A stretch of 64,000 nt of DNA from Plenodomus lindquistii. Its lineage: Eukaryota > Ascomycota > Dothideomycetes > Pleosporales > Leptosphaeriaceae. Numbering within the stretch: position 1 is the stretch's first letter; each line of letters opens with the position of its first letter. The notes under the pieces are model-generated. The model saw only the letters and a list, made by a program, of their open reading frames with translations, was not told the origin of the DNA and made no database searches. Position numbers and translations under genes: made by a program. Of this stretch, positions 1-11,117 are shown piece after piece. The stretch covers positions 62,001-126,000 of the forward strand of contig JANUWI010000012.1 of NCBI GenBank assembly GCA_025504975.1. Direction: 5' to 3'.

Positions 1-748
1 TTAAGCAGTGAAAATCGTTGCTTGGCCTCCTCATCTTCGCCGGGTCTCCTGTAACAAACCCATGTCAAAAGGATGGGTCCTCATGTAAACTTCGCCGGGA
101 CAGAGTTGGACTTGGACTTGCTTGCGCCTGGAAGCAGCAATTATTTCCACCATGGAAAGGCATTCGACGATTCCATACCTTATAACGTCATGTAACAGAC
201 TTTCGAACCATCATAGTGGTACTTGCTCTTGATTCGTCGAGATTATTAAACACGTGGCGATCACCACGCAATACCGCTGTTCACGCAAATACGCAAGTTA
301 GATCGCCGAATATCTACAAACGAGGATATTTTGGCCGGGTGGCGTTTTTCTGCTCTGTGGGGATCCCCAGATTATGCACGACTACACACCGGTATACGAC
401 TTAGCTTCAATGCCCTCCAACCATGTCAACCCCAGTGCGCCATGGCCTCGGAGGCTGGGCACTATTCAGTGTGGGGTTCAGACCGTGCAATTCCTCGTGC
501 AAGGATTCAATCCTGTGTTCCCAATTATGCGCGGCCTACTAGTCTTACCCCGTACACGCGCACGCCTCATGGGGCTGGTAATGACAAACCTCGGGCCTTC
601 AAGCTGTTCCCCGGCTTTTCCCAGCTCGAGGCTTGCTTCTCCATCGCAAGATGGTTATAAAGTCCATCATTTCCCATAACATCTCCCTCCCTGTGATCAA
701 CTCTTTCCAGCAATCTGGTTTACATTGTTCCCCTTTGACTACTTCATC
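1..748. other. Left-edge non-coding stretch, promoter of the sugar transporter
   Basis: No convincing gene is visible. The open frames here are short, overlap one another and lack recognisable protein features. The last 100 bases hold a CT-rich leader and a TATA box in front of the transporter gene. An upstream gene may end beyond the left edge. Confidence 0.5.
656..661 (+). promoter_or_regulatory. TATA box of the sugar transporter gene
   Basis: TATAAA lies 93 bases before the chosen ATG at 749 and is followed by a pyrimidine-rich leader, a usual arrangement for fungal core promoters. Confidence 0.5.
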
Positions 749-2516
749 ATGGAGAAAAGCGACGATTATGATACACCATCGAAGACCAATACCGACGTCG
801 CCAGAGTGGAGAACCTCGAGGAACATACGGTCATAGATGTCAACGGCACCGACATTGCATATGGCAAGAATGGCATCCCAGGGCTCATCGGATCCCCTTA
901 CGTCTTTGGTGCAGCACTCCTGGCTTCATTAGGTGGCTTTTCTTTTGGCTACGACCAGGGTGTCATCTCTATCATCAATGTCATGCCACAGTTCCACGCT
1001 GTTTACCCCAGAGCAGAGACTGCTTTTGGCAAGAGCTTCATGACAGGTATGCTGGAGCTCGGCGCCTTCATCGGATGTATCTTCATGCCGGCGCTGGCAG
1101 ACAGAATCTCCCGCAAGTGGGCTTTGACCGTCGCCGTGGTCATTTTCAACATTGGTGCCATTATGCAGACGGCAGCTCCGAATTACGATGTACTGGTAGC
1201 CGGGAGAACTATTGGTGGCATCGGTGTTGGCACACTGGCAATGGTAAGTGTTTCCCCTTTTTTCATTTTTGCTATAGAATGCCAAAAGTCTGACACAAAC
1301 GCGTTGGAAACTAGGGAGCACCCATTTACATATCCGAACTCTCTCCCCCGAATCTGCGAGGTACACTGCTAGTGCTGGAGTCAATCAGCATCGTTTCCGG
1401 TGTCTGCATCTCCTTTTACACTACTTATGGTACACGCCACATAGCCAGCGAAGCATCTTTTCGACTTCCTTTTGGCCTGCAAATGGTCAGCGCTACGTTT
1501 CTCGGTGTCGGGCTACTCTTCTACCCGTTTTCCCCTCGATGGCTTGCCCTCGTCGGTCGCAAAGAAAAATGTCTACAAAGTCTTAGGCGCCTTCGAGGCC
1601 TTCCAGAGACAGACCCTCGCGTACAGGCCGAGTACCATGGCATCCTCATCGAGGTAGAGGTTGAAAAGTCGTTGCAGGAGAAGCATCACACAGGCGTCTC
1701 TGGTATCAAGCTCGAGGTACTCGGCTGGCTGGACCTGCTTAAGAAGAAGACTTGGCGTCGCACTGTTGTAGCTTGTGGCGCCACATTCTTCCAGCAGTTC
1801 TCTGGGGTAAACGGCTTCATTTACTATGCCCCAACTCTCTTCGCCTCCCTTGGTCAGGATCCGGAGATGGCGCTCACCATGTCTGGCATTTTCAACATCC
1901 TACAGCTGGTCGGTGTCGCTCTCTGCTTCGTTGTCATCGATCACGTCGGTCGCAGACCCTTGGCCATCTTTGGTGCTCTTGGAGGCGCCACCACATGGGG
2001 AATCATGGCGGTGTTGACAGGAATATACTCGGATGACTGGTCTGCCAACACCTCGGCAGGATGGGCAGCTGTGGCAATGGCTTTCATATTTATCCTTGTC
2101 TTTGGAATGTCCTATTCTTGTCTTGGTTGGGTCTTGCCCGCGGAAGTCTACACGGGTAGCTCTCGAGCCAAGGGCGTCGCTCTCGCCACTGTATGTCCCA
2201 TCCTTTCGTATTTTTTGATCCAACGCTCGATCGTCCTCCTGCTAAATTGTTCCAGTGCGTCAATTGGCTTTGCAATTTCACGGTTGGTGTTGCTACTCCA
2301 CCCATGCTCGAAAGCATCGGCTTTGGCATGTATGCATTTTATGGGTCCATGTGCTTTTTGGCATCCATATGGGCATTCTTCTTGCTTCCCGAGACAAAGG
2401 GCAAGACTTTGGAGCAGATGGATTTCGTCTTTGGGGACAATGCCGCACAGGAGGAGAGGGAAATTCTTGAGACGCGTGTCCGCCACGGGCTCGGAGCGGA
2501 TCAAGGGGTCGTGTAA
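749..2516 (+). CDS. MFS sugar transporter (sugar porter family)
   Basis: Exons are 749-1243, 1315-2190 and 2256-2516, giving 543 residues with all junctions in frame. It is a 12-helix plasma-membrane sugar:H+ symporter type protein. Visible family marks are GYDQGVIS in the first helix, AGRTIGGIGVG and SELSPPNLRG across the first intron, QQFSGVNGFIYYAP in helix 7, DHVGRRPLA, and PETKG after the last helix. The usual PESPR motif after helix 6 reads FSPRW here. Length is normal for the family. The ATG at 749 was chosen over one at 725 because it follows the TATA box at the right distance and gives a typical acidic N-terminus. The substrate (hexose, quinate or another sugar) cannot be read from the sequence. 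Confidence 0.92.
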
Positions 2517-3819
2517 GACTTCACATCTGGGTCACAGGCATCAATTTCTTCAAGAAGAAGCTTGTTGTGATGGAACTGGTACGAGATATACAACTACTTA
2601 ATATCGAGCCGTTCCTGTTGTACTAGGGATGCAGTAGCCAATTTGTAGCCAATGTACTATTAACACTACAAGAGAGACACACCATTGCTAGAATGATAAT
2701 TAAGGAGATCCGCCTAGTTTAGCACAACCTGGATTTCGACGTTTGAACAGTGGATGTTCAAGATGTCATGTTTCGTGGTGGATGCGAGCGCTTGATAGAT
2801 GATGGCAACTCTAAGCTAGCTAGCGCTGAGTGACATTCCAGAACTTAAACTTCATCAACGCACCGCGTACATAGCAGTAGAAATGAAGTTAAAAAGCCAT
2901 ATTATAAGCAGAATCTACTGCTCACGATAACGTATACGCTCGCTGTTAGTAGGCCCAAGCCTGAGTGAAGATTAGATTCATCACAGTGAGCATCGTCAAT
3001 GGTAGATCGAATAAGAGTTATTCGTCTCCTTCAAAAATCATTCTCAGGACAGAGTCCTACAGTTCTCTGATGATTACACAGGTCCACCTCTCGCGGTGGC
3101 TGTTCTGAGTTTGGATCCGCAGCCCCTACGAAGAAGCTCGGATTTATCAAGTCACCCAATACAAGCGCTGTTATCAACACACTACATTAAAACAGCCACT
3201 TTAAGTGACAGAATTATACGTGCATTCTAGACAAGTAGTAAAGATAACGTTCTGTTATACTGTATTGCCTCTAGTATCTCCTTGCTATTATATAGGCTTA
3301 GGCATCATGCTAATAAAGTAAGATGTGGACACAATAGATACGAGCTCCTTCGTATGAAATCGCAAGCTGACGGTCGTGGGAAGCGGCAAATTTTTAGTTG
3401 TACGTAGCCACGACGCGTTAACAAGTTGATGCAGTGTCAATCTCGCCTAGGGAAGGAACAGAAACGACGCACCCGGCTGCTGGGAAACAAAATCTGGGGA
3501 CGGTGAGTTCTGGCAGGGAATCTTTGGCGAAAATTAACCCTTCAGGCAAGGTGTGGTTTTCAAACAACTCCGCTCGGCGCTACCGGTACCCGGTGCTTAG
3601 TGTCCTCAGCAACGTGGAGAAGAGTGGAGCGCAGAACGATTTGGTCATCCACATGGCCAAATCTTCCGTTTTTGTCGCTGGGCTTGCATGTCTCAGCCTC
3701 TCTCAACCGTGGGGACTAAAGCATATTGTTGAGGACCAGACGCGTGTGTTCCGCCGGTGGGCGTCACTTCACGCGATGCTATATTCCCGGAGGGCATTTC
3801 TGCCCATTCATCAACAGTT
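2517..3819. other. AT-rich intergenic region
   Basis: This is a 1.3 kb stretch between the transporter and the monooxygenase. The first part (about 2620-3400) is rich in TA steps and stops and codes for nothing I can recognise. The open frame at 3434-3913 runs across the promoter of the next gene and shows no family features. Confidence 0.5.
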
Positions 3820-3825
3820 TATAAG
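3820..3825 (+). promoter_or_regulatory. TATA box of the FAD monooxygenase gene
   Basis: TATAAG lies 111 bases before the ATG at 3936. This supports that ATG over the in-frame one at 3861, which would leave only about 35 bases of leader. Confidence 0.45.
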
Positions 3826-3935
3826 GTCTGCTCTGATGCTGGATTACCTGTTGAGAGTAATTGGCAACATCAAATCCACTGTCGCTCTCTCGTCCGTGCA
3901 TTTACGCCTCTGAGAATATAGCGAGAGACGGAACC

Positions 3936-5976
3936 ATGGGTTCCATTGAATATATTCCAGAGATCAAGTCCGACGTGATCATTGGCAAAAATGAGGTCCC
4001 AAAGCCTCCTGTCGCTGATGATTTCATGTACGACTTCAAATACAATCATCCCCTTCCCACGACCGATATACTAGGCATCGATATACCTGACCATTGTAAC
4101 GCTCAGCAGGAGGCGGAAGGACTCGTAAAGAACCTTTCCAATGCCATGGGAAAGGGAGACGCTCAGGCTTTTGCCGACCTCTTCCTCGACTATGGTGAGT
4201 CATCTTGTGTTGCGCATCATCTCAATGTACTTCTGGATCATGGGCACGCTTATCATTCATGCTACGGCTGACATAAATTGCTCCTCTCGCAGGCGTATGG
4301 CGCGATAAGTTGTCCTTTACATGGGATTTCCGCACATTCAACTGGCGACCAGCAATCCTAAAAGCCGCGACCGACTTGTTTCCCAAGACTCGAGCCAGAA
4401 ATCTCCACTTCCTCAAGCCTGCGCCAAAGATTGCTCGACCGTATGACGATTTCGCCCAGTTGCAATTTGTCGTATCCTTCGAGACAGACGTCGTGGTCGC
4501 TTCAGCTGTAATCAATGCCGTGCTCACCAAGAGCGATGGCTGGAAGATCTACACAATGCACACGGTTGCCGAGGAGCTCATCGATTACCCTGAAGTCCTT
4601 CCTGAGGATGGACACATGACTGGTCTGATTAGTTGGGAAAAGCAGAGAGCTCAGGAAGTTGATTCCGTTGATCCTGAGGTTCTCATTATTGGTGGCGGAC
4701 AAAAGTAAGCATGCTATCACATTTCTTGAGTGTCCTTCACTAAGTTGTATATTACAGTGGTCTGGCCCTAGCAGCACGACTAAAAGCCCTCGGAATGAAG
4801 AGTCTGATCATCGAGAAGAGCGACGAGATTGGAGACATTTGGCGAAAGCGTTATGAATACCTCTCTCTCCATTTCCCCCACTGGCCTGATGCGCTTCCAT
4901 ACTTTCCCTACCCCAAGGGTTGGCCTACATATACACCAGCCCAGAAGCAGGGCCTGTACATGCAGTGGTACGCTTCAGCACTTGATCTGAACGTCTGGAC
5001 CAAGTCCACCGTCACCGACGCCAAGCAAGATGAGCAAGGCCATTGGGCTATCACGGTGAACAAGGGAGGCAAAGAGAGTCGGGTGCTTCACCCCAAGCAG
5101 TTGGTCATGGCTACGTCGCTCTGTGGTCTGCCGTCGATGCCGGACGTTCCTGGCATGGACAAGTTCAAAGGCGCAATCAAGCACTCCAGCGCTCACGATA
5201 GCTCTCGAGGCTTCAAGAAGGTTTGCGTCGTCGGCACATCGTCTTCTGGATTCGATACAGCTTACGAATGCTCCCGTCATGGCATCGACGTCACTCTCCT
5301 TCAACGATCTCCAACATATATCATGTCACTCACCCATTCTGTACCACGCATCCTAGGAGGCTACGCCCCAGACAGCAAAACCCGCGATATCCCTAACCTG
5401 GAGGAGCAGGACCGACTCTTCTTTGCAACTCCCTGCGGTCCTGGTGAGGAGCTTGGCAGGCGCAATGCAAAGGTTCTGGAGGATCTCGACAAGCCGCTGC
5501 TTGATGCTCTCAATGCCAAAGGATTGCGAACCTGGCGTGGCCAGCGCAATACTGGAAATGCAACGCTAGGACAGACCCGCAACGGCGGGTTCTACTTTGA
5601 CGCCGGCGCTTGCAAAGAAATCATCGACGGCAAGATCAAGGTGGAGGAAGGTTATATCGAGCGCTTCACAGAGGACAAGGTCATCTTGAGCGGTGGTCGA
5701 GAAAAAGAGTTCGATCTGGTGGTCTTCGCAACTGGGTTTTCCAACACGATCGAATCTATCCGGGCCACGCTTGGGGATGAGATTGCATCACGTGTTGGGC
5801 CTATCTGGGGAATTGACGAGGAGGGAGAGGCCAAGACGGCGTTCAAAGAGTCTGGTGTGCCGAACCTCTGGATCACGGTTGGCTTCTTGCCCTTGACACG
5901 CTATGTATCCAAGCTGCTGGCGTTGCGACTCAAAGCACTCAAAGAAGGTGTCGCTCTCCCACCGTACAAAGGCTGA
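3936..5976 (+). CDS. FAD-dependent monooxygenase with NTF2-like N-terminal domain
   Basis: Exons 3936-4194, 4293-4704 and 4758-5976 give 629 residues. Residues from about 55 to 200 look like the NTF2/SnoaL-like module that precedes the flavin domain in one fungal flavoprotein subgroup. The FAD Rossmann motif GGGQNG at about 220 is completed exactly across the second intron. A Baeyer-Villiger/FMO-like fingerprint (FKGAIKHSS) lies near 359. The NADPH-binding loop near 382 reads GTSSSG instead of the usual GxGxSG. FATGF near 547 is the standard flavin-monooxygenase motif. The enzyme should use NADPH and O2 to oxygenate an unknown small molecule. No terpene cyclase, PKS or NRPS lies nearby to suggest a pathway. 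Confidence 0.88.
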
Positions 5977-7540
5977 TCAGAATTCGCATTAGTCTAATTA
6001 CAATGATACCACTATTATGACATACCGGAACGTCTCATCATGCGCTCCTTGTTGTTTTTCCCGTCTGTCTGTGCTTAACTTGCGTTTGCTTCATTCACGG
6101 GCACGCACCAGGTTCGATTTGGAAGAGGATGGTGACCCATAACAGGAATGACTGATTTGAGGGCAACGCGTGAGACTGTTTATTTGTCCAAGTAAAATAG
6201 GTGGCAAAGCGCGTCAAGACGGTGGAAAGAAACTTATGCACGCGTTTCGTAGGGCAGGTCTCAGGCCACTGAGTTGTACGCTTGATACTAGTGCACGGAG
6301 ACCTGGGTATTGCCACCGTACTTCCCAGCTGCCGATACTGCATTCATGGAGATCATCGCACCGCTTCATAAACGATCATGAGCCACTCGCATGGACGCCA
6401 TGTTCGCAGATGGCTGGACAAGGTGGGGTACAGGGTTGAACCGGTGAGTTCGTCTAGAGTATGTATGCGGGTGCGGTATTTACGCGGTCGTGTTCTTGTG
6501 TGTCGTGCCAAGTCTTCGCGATGATGGGTGGCGAGATTTGAGAACGTGTTGTGATATTGATGTACGTGCCCGACTCGACATGTTGGTGCCCAGATGACGC
6601 GATGGAAATACAGTCACGTGATTGCAGCCTCACTTTTCGTGGCAGGTCAACCCAATGTTCCTGAATGAGGCGATTAGGCCTCGTATGAATTTGAATATTT
6701 GATTTGATCTACTATGCGATCACGATGTCTTTATGGTGTTGATGTGCCGCAGCCTCATCGGCCTCATCGGCTACCAATCGATGTCATCCCACGTTGTTTC
6801 AAAACGAAGACCCTCACACTCCAAAATAGACGCGCACACCCGGGACCAACGCAGGAAATTCAGTTGTTTTTGTTATTCGCATCGAATCGCGACTCGTCCC
6901 AGCAACCTTCGGCCAGGCACGACGCGTCTGATCGGCCGCTACAGCCCTCGGCCGGGCCCTTCACGCGCCTCGACGCCCGACCGCCAGTCCTTCTCGCCCA
7001 GCCACAACTTCCAAGGCGGCCCTGCACCGCTACTGCACCACCTGCATGCACCATCTCACTAAACACCACCACTCATTGGTCCTTCACAGTGAAACGTTTC
7101 AAGCAAAAGTGGAGCTGCAGCCTGGCGGTCGAATCGTCGCGTCAAACACCATAAGTACACGCTCTCCCACCGCGATATGGTCGTGTTTTGCTGTTCAATA
7201 CTCTGGCCGCAAGTAGAACCGCCGGCTTTTTCGCTCGTCGAGACTCATGGAGGATGCGCAGAGTTGTGACTCACACTTGCAGTGACACGGGTAGCATGGC
7301 CCCACTTGTGGGAGACGACATGGCTGGCATGTACTGGGACGAATGCGGTGCGCCTGGTTTCCTGAGGTTTGCAAACTATCTTGCTTTTGAACATTTACAC
7401 CTACATCACAATAGAACCGATTTCTACAATTTGTCTGGCCCTTTTCGATCTTCGTGAATTAACGACAAGCACGCTTGACGACATCTTACCACCATCTTTG
7501 ACGACAGAAACTTGAATGCGACGACGACGACTGCGATACC
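5977..7540. other. Intergenic region, probably the F-box gene promoter and 5' leader
   Basis: There is no supported gene in these 1.56 kb. Open frames at 6714-7154 and 7188-7457 have proline- and serine-rich random-looking translations and no family marks. The stretch from about 6800 is CT-rich with C/A tracts, as in long fungal leaders. Confidence 0.45.
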
Positions 7541-9216
7541 ATGTATTCACAACGACCGCCACCACCGCCGCTTAAGCGGTCACATTCGGGTGAGAGCCAC
7601 AGCAGCTACGCGAGCGCCGCGACTACAGTATCGCGCGCGAGCTCAAAGTTGCTCTTTGGAGAGATCCCCTTGACTCCTGCAACTACTGTGGATGGACGAT
7701 GTAAGCTGCTCTCCTACGTATGCGCACGTCGCACTACTAACGCCTCGAAGCAATTCGCTCGAATGGATCGATATGCAACTTGGTACTATCAACCAGCTCA
7801 GTCTTCTTGCGCTTCTGGCTAAACGACGCGTGTCGCGACACGGTGCTGGAGCATCTGGAAGCAGAGGATCTTTCAAACTTTCGTCTCGTCTGCCATGACT
7901 TTTCTTCCAAGGCTGCGCCAAAGCTCTTTCAATCACTCACAGTAACCTTCAAGACCTCATCATTCTCGAAACCAGCGCGCATCGAAGCCCTCTCAAGGAT
8001 AGGACGACATGTCAAGACCCTTACTTTCCACATGCCTAATGGCCCAGAGAGTTTCTTGCCACCAATTGTCGACCCAGAGACTGGCGCAGAAAAGCTATTC
8101 ATCTACGAACCGCAGATACAGAACCCACAAACCGGTCCAGCAAAAGACAAGACACCCAAGTACGGCTCCTGGGAAATGCAGGACCTCCTCATCAAGCAAT
8201 ATCCACCCATTTTCCACGCCGCAACAAACGTCCCCGCCTTTGTCGCCGCCTTCTCCGAACTCATCAACCTCACACATCTCAAAGTCTCCTGTCCAGGCTC
8301 GACCAATGCGACACGCCAACGAAAGTCCGTAGTAGACTATGCCCTCATCTCGCTGCGCATCGCCGTCGAGCGCGCACCACTCTTCTCCCTCTCCGCCCTA
8401 TCCTTCCACCCCATCCACCCAGGCGGCCTTCTCTATCTCCACCCCATGCACGGTTTCGGCAGCACGCCCTCTTCTGCCAAACGCTGGGGTCAAATTCACA
8501 GACTCTCCATCTGCATGGACAGTATTCCCTTCTCCTCATCCTCCCCACGCGCCCGCGCACAATCCCTAGAACACCTACGCATCCTCCACGCCTACCTCCG
8601 TACTCTCTCCCGTGGCCTGACACGCCTCTTCTTCCGGTGGAAGGGCATGCGCGGGCCCTCACCACTCAGTCTCGACAAAGAACCCTGCATGCTCCCTCCA
8701 CCACCATCCCACCAAGACGCGCTGCATCCCTCGATGCGCGGCCAAACATCCGGCCCACGACCGCTCAAGTTCCCAAGGCTGAGGTACATGACGTTGGAAA
8801 ACGGCATCATGGACTCGACTCAAATCGCAGACTTCATCAACAAGCACAAGAAAACCCTCGTCGAGTTCAACTTTGAAGACGTCAAGTTGCGCGAAGGGGA
8901 CTGGGATGCTGCTCTCGCCCCCTTGACTATCATCTCCGGCAACGAGGATTGGAAGATGATGCAGGAAGAGGTCATGGATGTGCCGATCATGCTGTCGCCT
9001 GTGAATTGCGAACCAAGGGTTATGGGCCGTCTAATGGAAGAGGTCGAGCAAGCGATTGAGGAGAGCAATGGCGCGAGCAGAAGGGAGCACGCCCTGAGCA
9101 GATGGCTGGGTAGACCGAAGGCTGGGTCTCCCGGTGGCAAGAAGGCTAGTTGGGGTGGGCGCTTCGCGAGGTTGACGAGCTGGAAGGCTGGCGGTGGAGT
9201 CGTGATGGTAAGGTAA
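7541..9216 (+). CDS. F-box domain protein
   Basis: Exons 7541-7700 and 7751-9216 give 541 residues. The 50-base intron has a CTAAC branch point 12 bases before its AG, and the codon split across it restores the frame. The N-terminus is proline- and serine-rich and probably disordered. An F-box-like helix set follows at about residues 78-120 (DACRDTVLEHLEAEDLSNFR, then LVCHDFSSKAAPKLFQSLTV). The rest matches the general look of fungal F-box proteins with a leucine-rich-repeat-like body. The role would be substrate recruitment to an SCF ubiquitin ligase; the substrate is unknown. The C-terminus is basic and glycine-rich. Confidence 0.75.
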
Positions 9217-10207
9217 TAACATTGGACCTGTCCTCTTATTTCCTTGCTTCTTCTCAATCCTCTCGATTCCTTCCTCGCTGGCGTTGTTGGTCTCGATATC
9301 GCTGCTGTTGTACAATCACATGTCCTCTGGTGTTGGGTGTTCACTGTGTCCAAGACAAGCTTGCATCACAGCACGGTTATACCCCTGGGTACTGGGTAGT
9401 GTATGGGTTTGGCGTATTCTGTCGTTTGCTTTTCCTTTCTCTCATCTACATTTCCTTTGTTTTACTTCAACTACGGTCAGGCGTTCTTGTTTCTTCCTAC
9501 GACACGCTCATTACGACTCACGCTCTCTACAACGACTTTCCTATCTCTCTTACTTTATGACAGTATATACTTACCTCACGAATCATTTACGCGACGGATG
9601 AAAGCATGACGCTACGGCAGCTTAGATAGTATACCCCCACGATCATTTTATAAAATTTCATGCCTGTTCTTCAAAGACATCTTCTGATCCCCGAGGTCCT
9701 GCCTGTGTGTTCATGTGACGCCTTGAGGGCATATCCAACAAGCAGTTATTGTGAACAGGAACACATGCCAAAGTAAATAAGTTCCCGCTACACGAACTCT
9801 AAAGACCACCGTCTCCAACCTGAACGGATCAACATTTTATACGTTAATGTCATCACCTCGATGATCGAAGTCACGTTCGCAACATCTTCTCCAACTCTCC
9901 AACCTCGCTAGCGCCCTTTCCCAGCATCATGTGCCTCGGCATCTCCACTAGCGTCGTGGTCTTAGCTCCAAGCTTTCACATTCACATGTCGCGACGCTTA
10001 CGATTTCCCCGGATTTCCCGACATCATCGACTGTCACGAGCTTCCGAACGTGATTAGCGGTCAAATACCCCGGATCTCCTCGCCCCCATCTTGCGTTGTT
10101 ACTTTTGTCATTCATCCACGTCTAGTACTTAGCGACAGCTGTCCTTACACAGAGGCCGTATAGAACGACGAATCTAGATAAAGAGAGTTGAAAGGGATAG
10201 CGCAATC
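9217..10207. other. Intergenic region
   Basis: About 1 kb of 3' end of the F-box gene and promoter of the SCP2 gene. The first 350 bases are T-rich, consistent with a 3' UTR and polyadenylation zone. No coding sequence is supported. Confidence 0.45.
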
Positions 10208-10857
10208 ATGTCTCTTAAATCTGGTGAGTGAGGCGTCTTCACGTATCTCTTTTGCTTCGCGAACGGTCATCTGAAGTGAAACGGGGTGGAATGCCTTCAT
10301 CTCGCGAAATGGCCGCGATAACGAACAAACCCGTTGCGTCATTCAGTCTCTATAGACATCCTCCTGCCCCAACCCCTGCCAGCTCCCCAACTTCAGCATA
10401 CTTATACTTCATCACTAACACCGCCTTCTCCCAGCCGACTTCCCCTCCTCCGCCGCCTTCGACGAAATCGCCCGCTCCCTCTCATCCTCCGACGCCGACC
10501 GCAAAGACGCCATCAAGAAGGGTTCTGCCATCTTCGCCTTCACGCTCAAGAACGACGGTAAAGAGGAGTCATGGTACATTGATCTCAAGGAGACTGGCAC
10601 CGTTGGCAAGGGCGCTGCGCCCGCGGGCAAGAAAGCCGCCGTCACGCTCATCCTCAGTGATGCGGATTTTGGAAAACTTGTTGCTGGCAAGGCAAATGCG
10701 CAGAAGCTGTTTATGAGTGGGAAATTGAAGGTCAAGGGGGATGTTATGAAGGTAAGTCGTGATGGGGGAGGGTGTGGAAAGGGAGGAAGCTGACGTATTG
10801 TAGGCAACGAAGATGGAGCCGATATTGAAGAAGGCACAGACTGGAGCGAAGTTGTAG
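10208..10857 (+). CDS. Sterol carrier protein 2 (SCP2) domain protein, peroxisomal
   Basis: Exons 10208-10223, 10435-10751 and 10804-10857 give a 128-residue protein that is one SCP2 domain. SCP2 proteins bind fatty acyl-CoA and sterols in a hydrophobic tunnel and work in peroxisomal lipid metabolism. Matches include FPSSAAFDEIARSL, the AGKKAAVTLILSDADF strand region, ANAQKLFMSGKLKVKGDVMK and ATKMEPILKKAQ. The last three residues are AKL, a classical type 1 peroxisomal targeting signal. The first exon has only five codons and is followed by a 211-base intron, long for this window, so most of the protein lacks its own start codon in genomic frame. The start is supported by the fit of MSLKS to the N-terminus usual in fungal relatives. 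Confidence 0.93.
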
Positions 10858-11117
10858 ATGAGCAGGTCGATAGCGAAATGCATACAATACGATTCAACAC
10901 ACATAAGATATTCATACAGGAGGACTCTGTTAGCATCGGTCAAGTCGAGTCTGCCTCGTGAGCCGCCTGGATCTCATTGGGCAGGCACAATGCACGAGGC
11001 TGACCTCGCAGCTATTCGACTCAGCCTTGCGCCTTCCTCTCAGCCTGATATACCCCGCTTGCACACCCAGCCTTCTGCCCTTCTCACTCTTCTCCTACAC
11101 TTTCATTCTTCGCCGCC

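Noticed and set aside
3434..3913. 159-codon plus-strand frame
   Set aside because: It runs through the promoter and TATA box of the monooxygenase gene and its translation looks random.
10415..10936. 173-codon minus-strand frame
   Set aside because: Antisense to the SCP2 exons, which are certain from domain and targeting signal.
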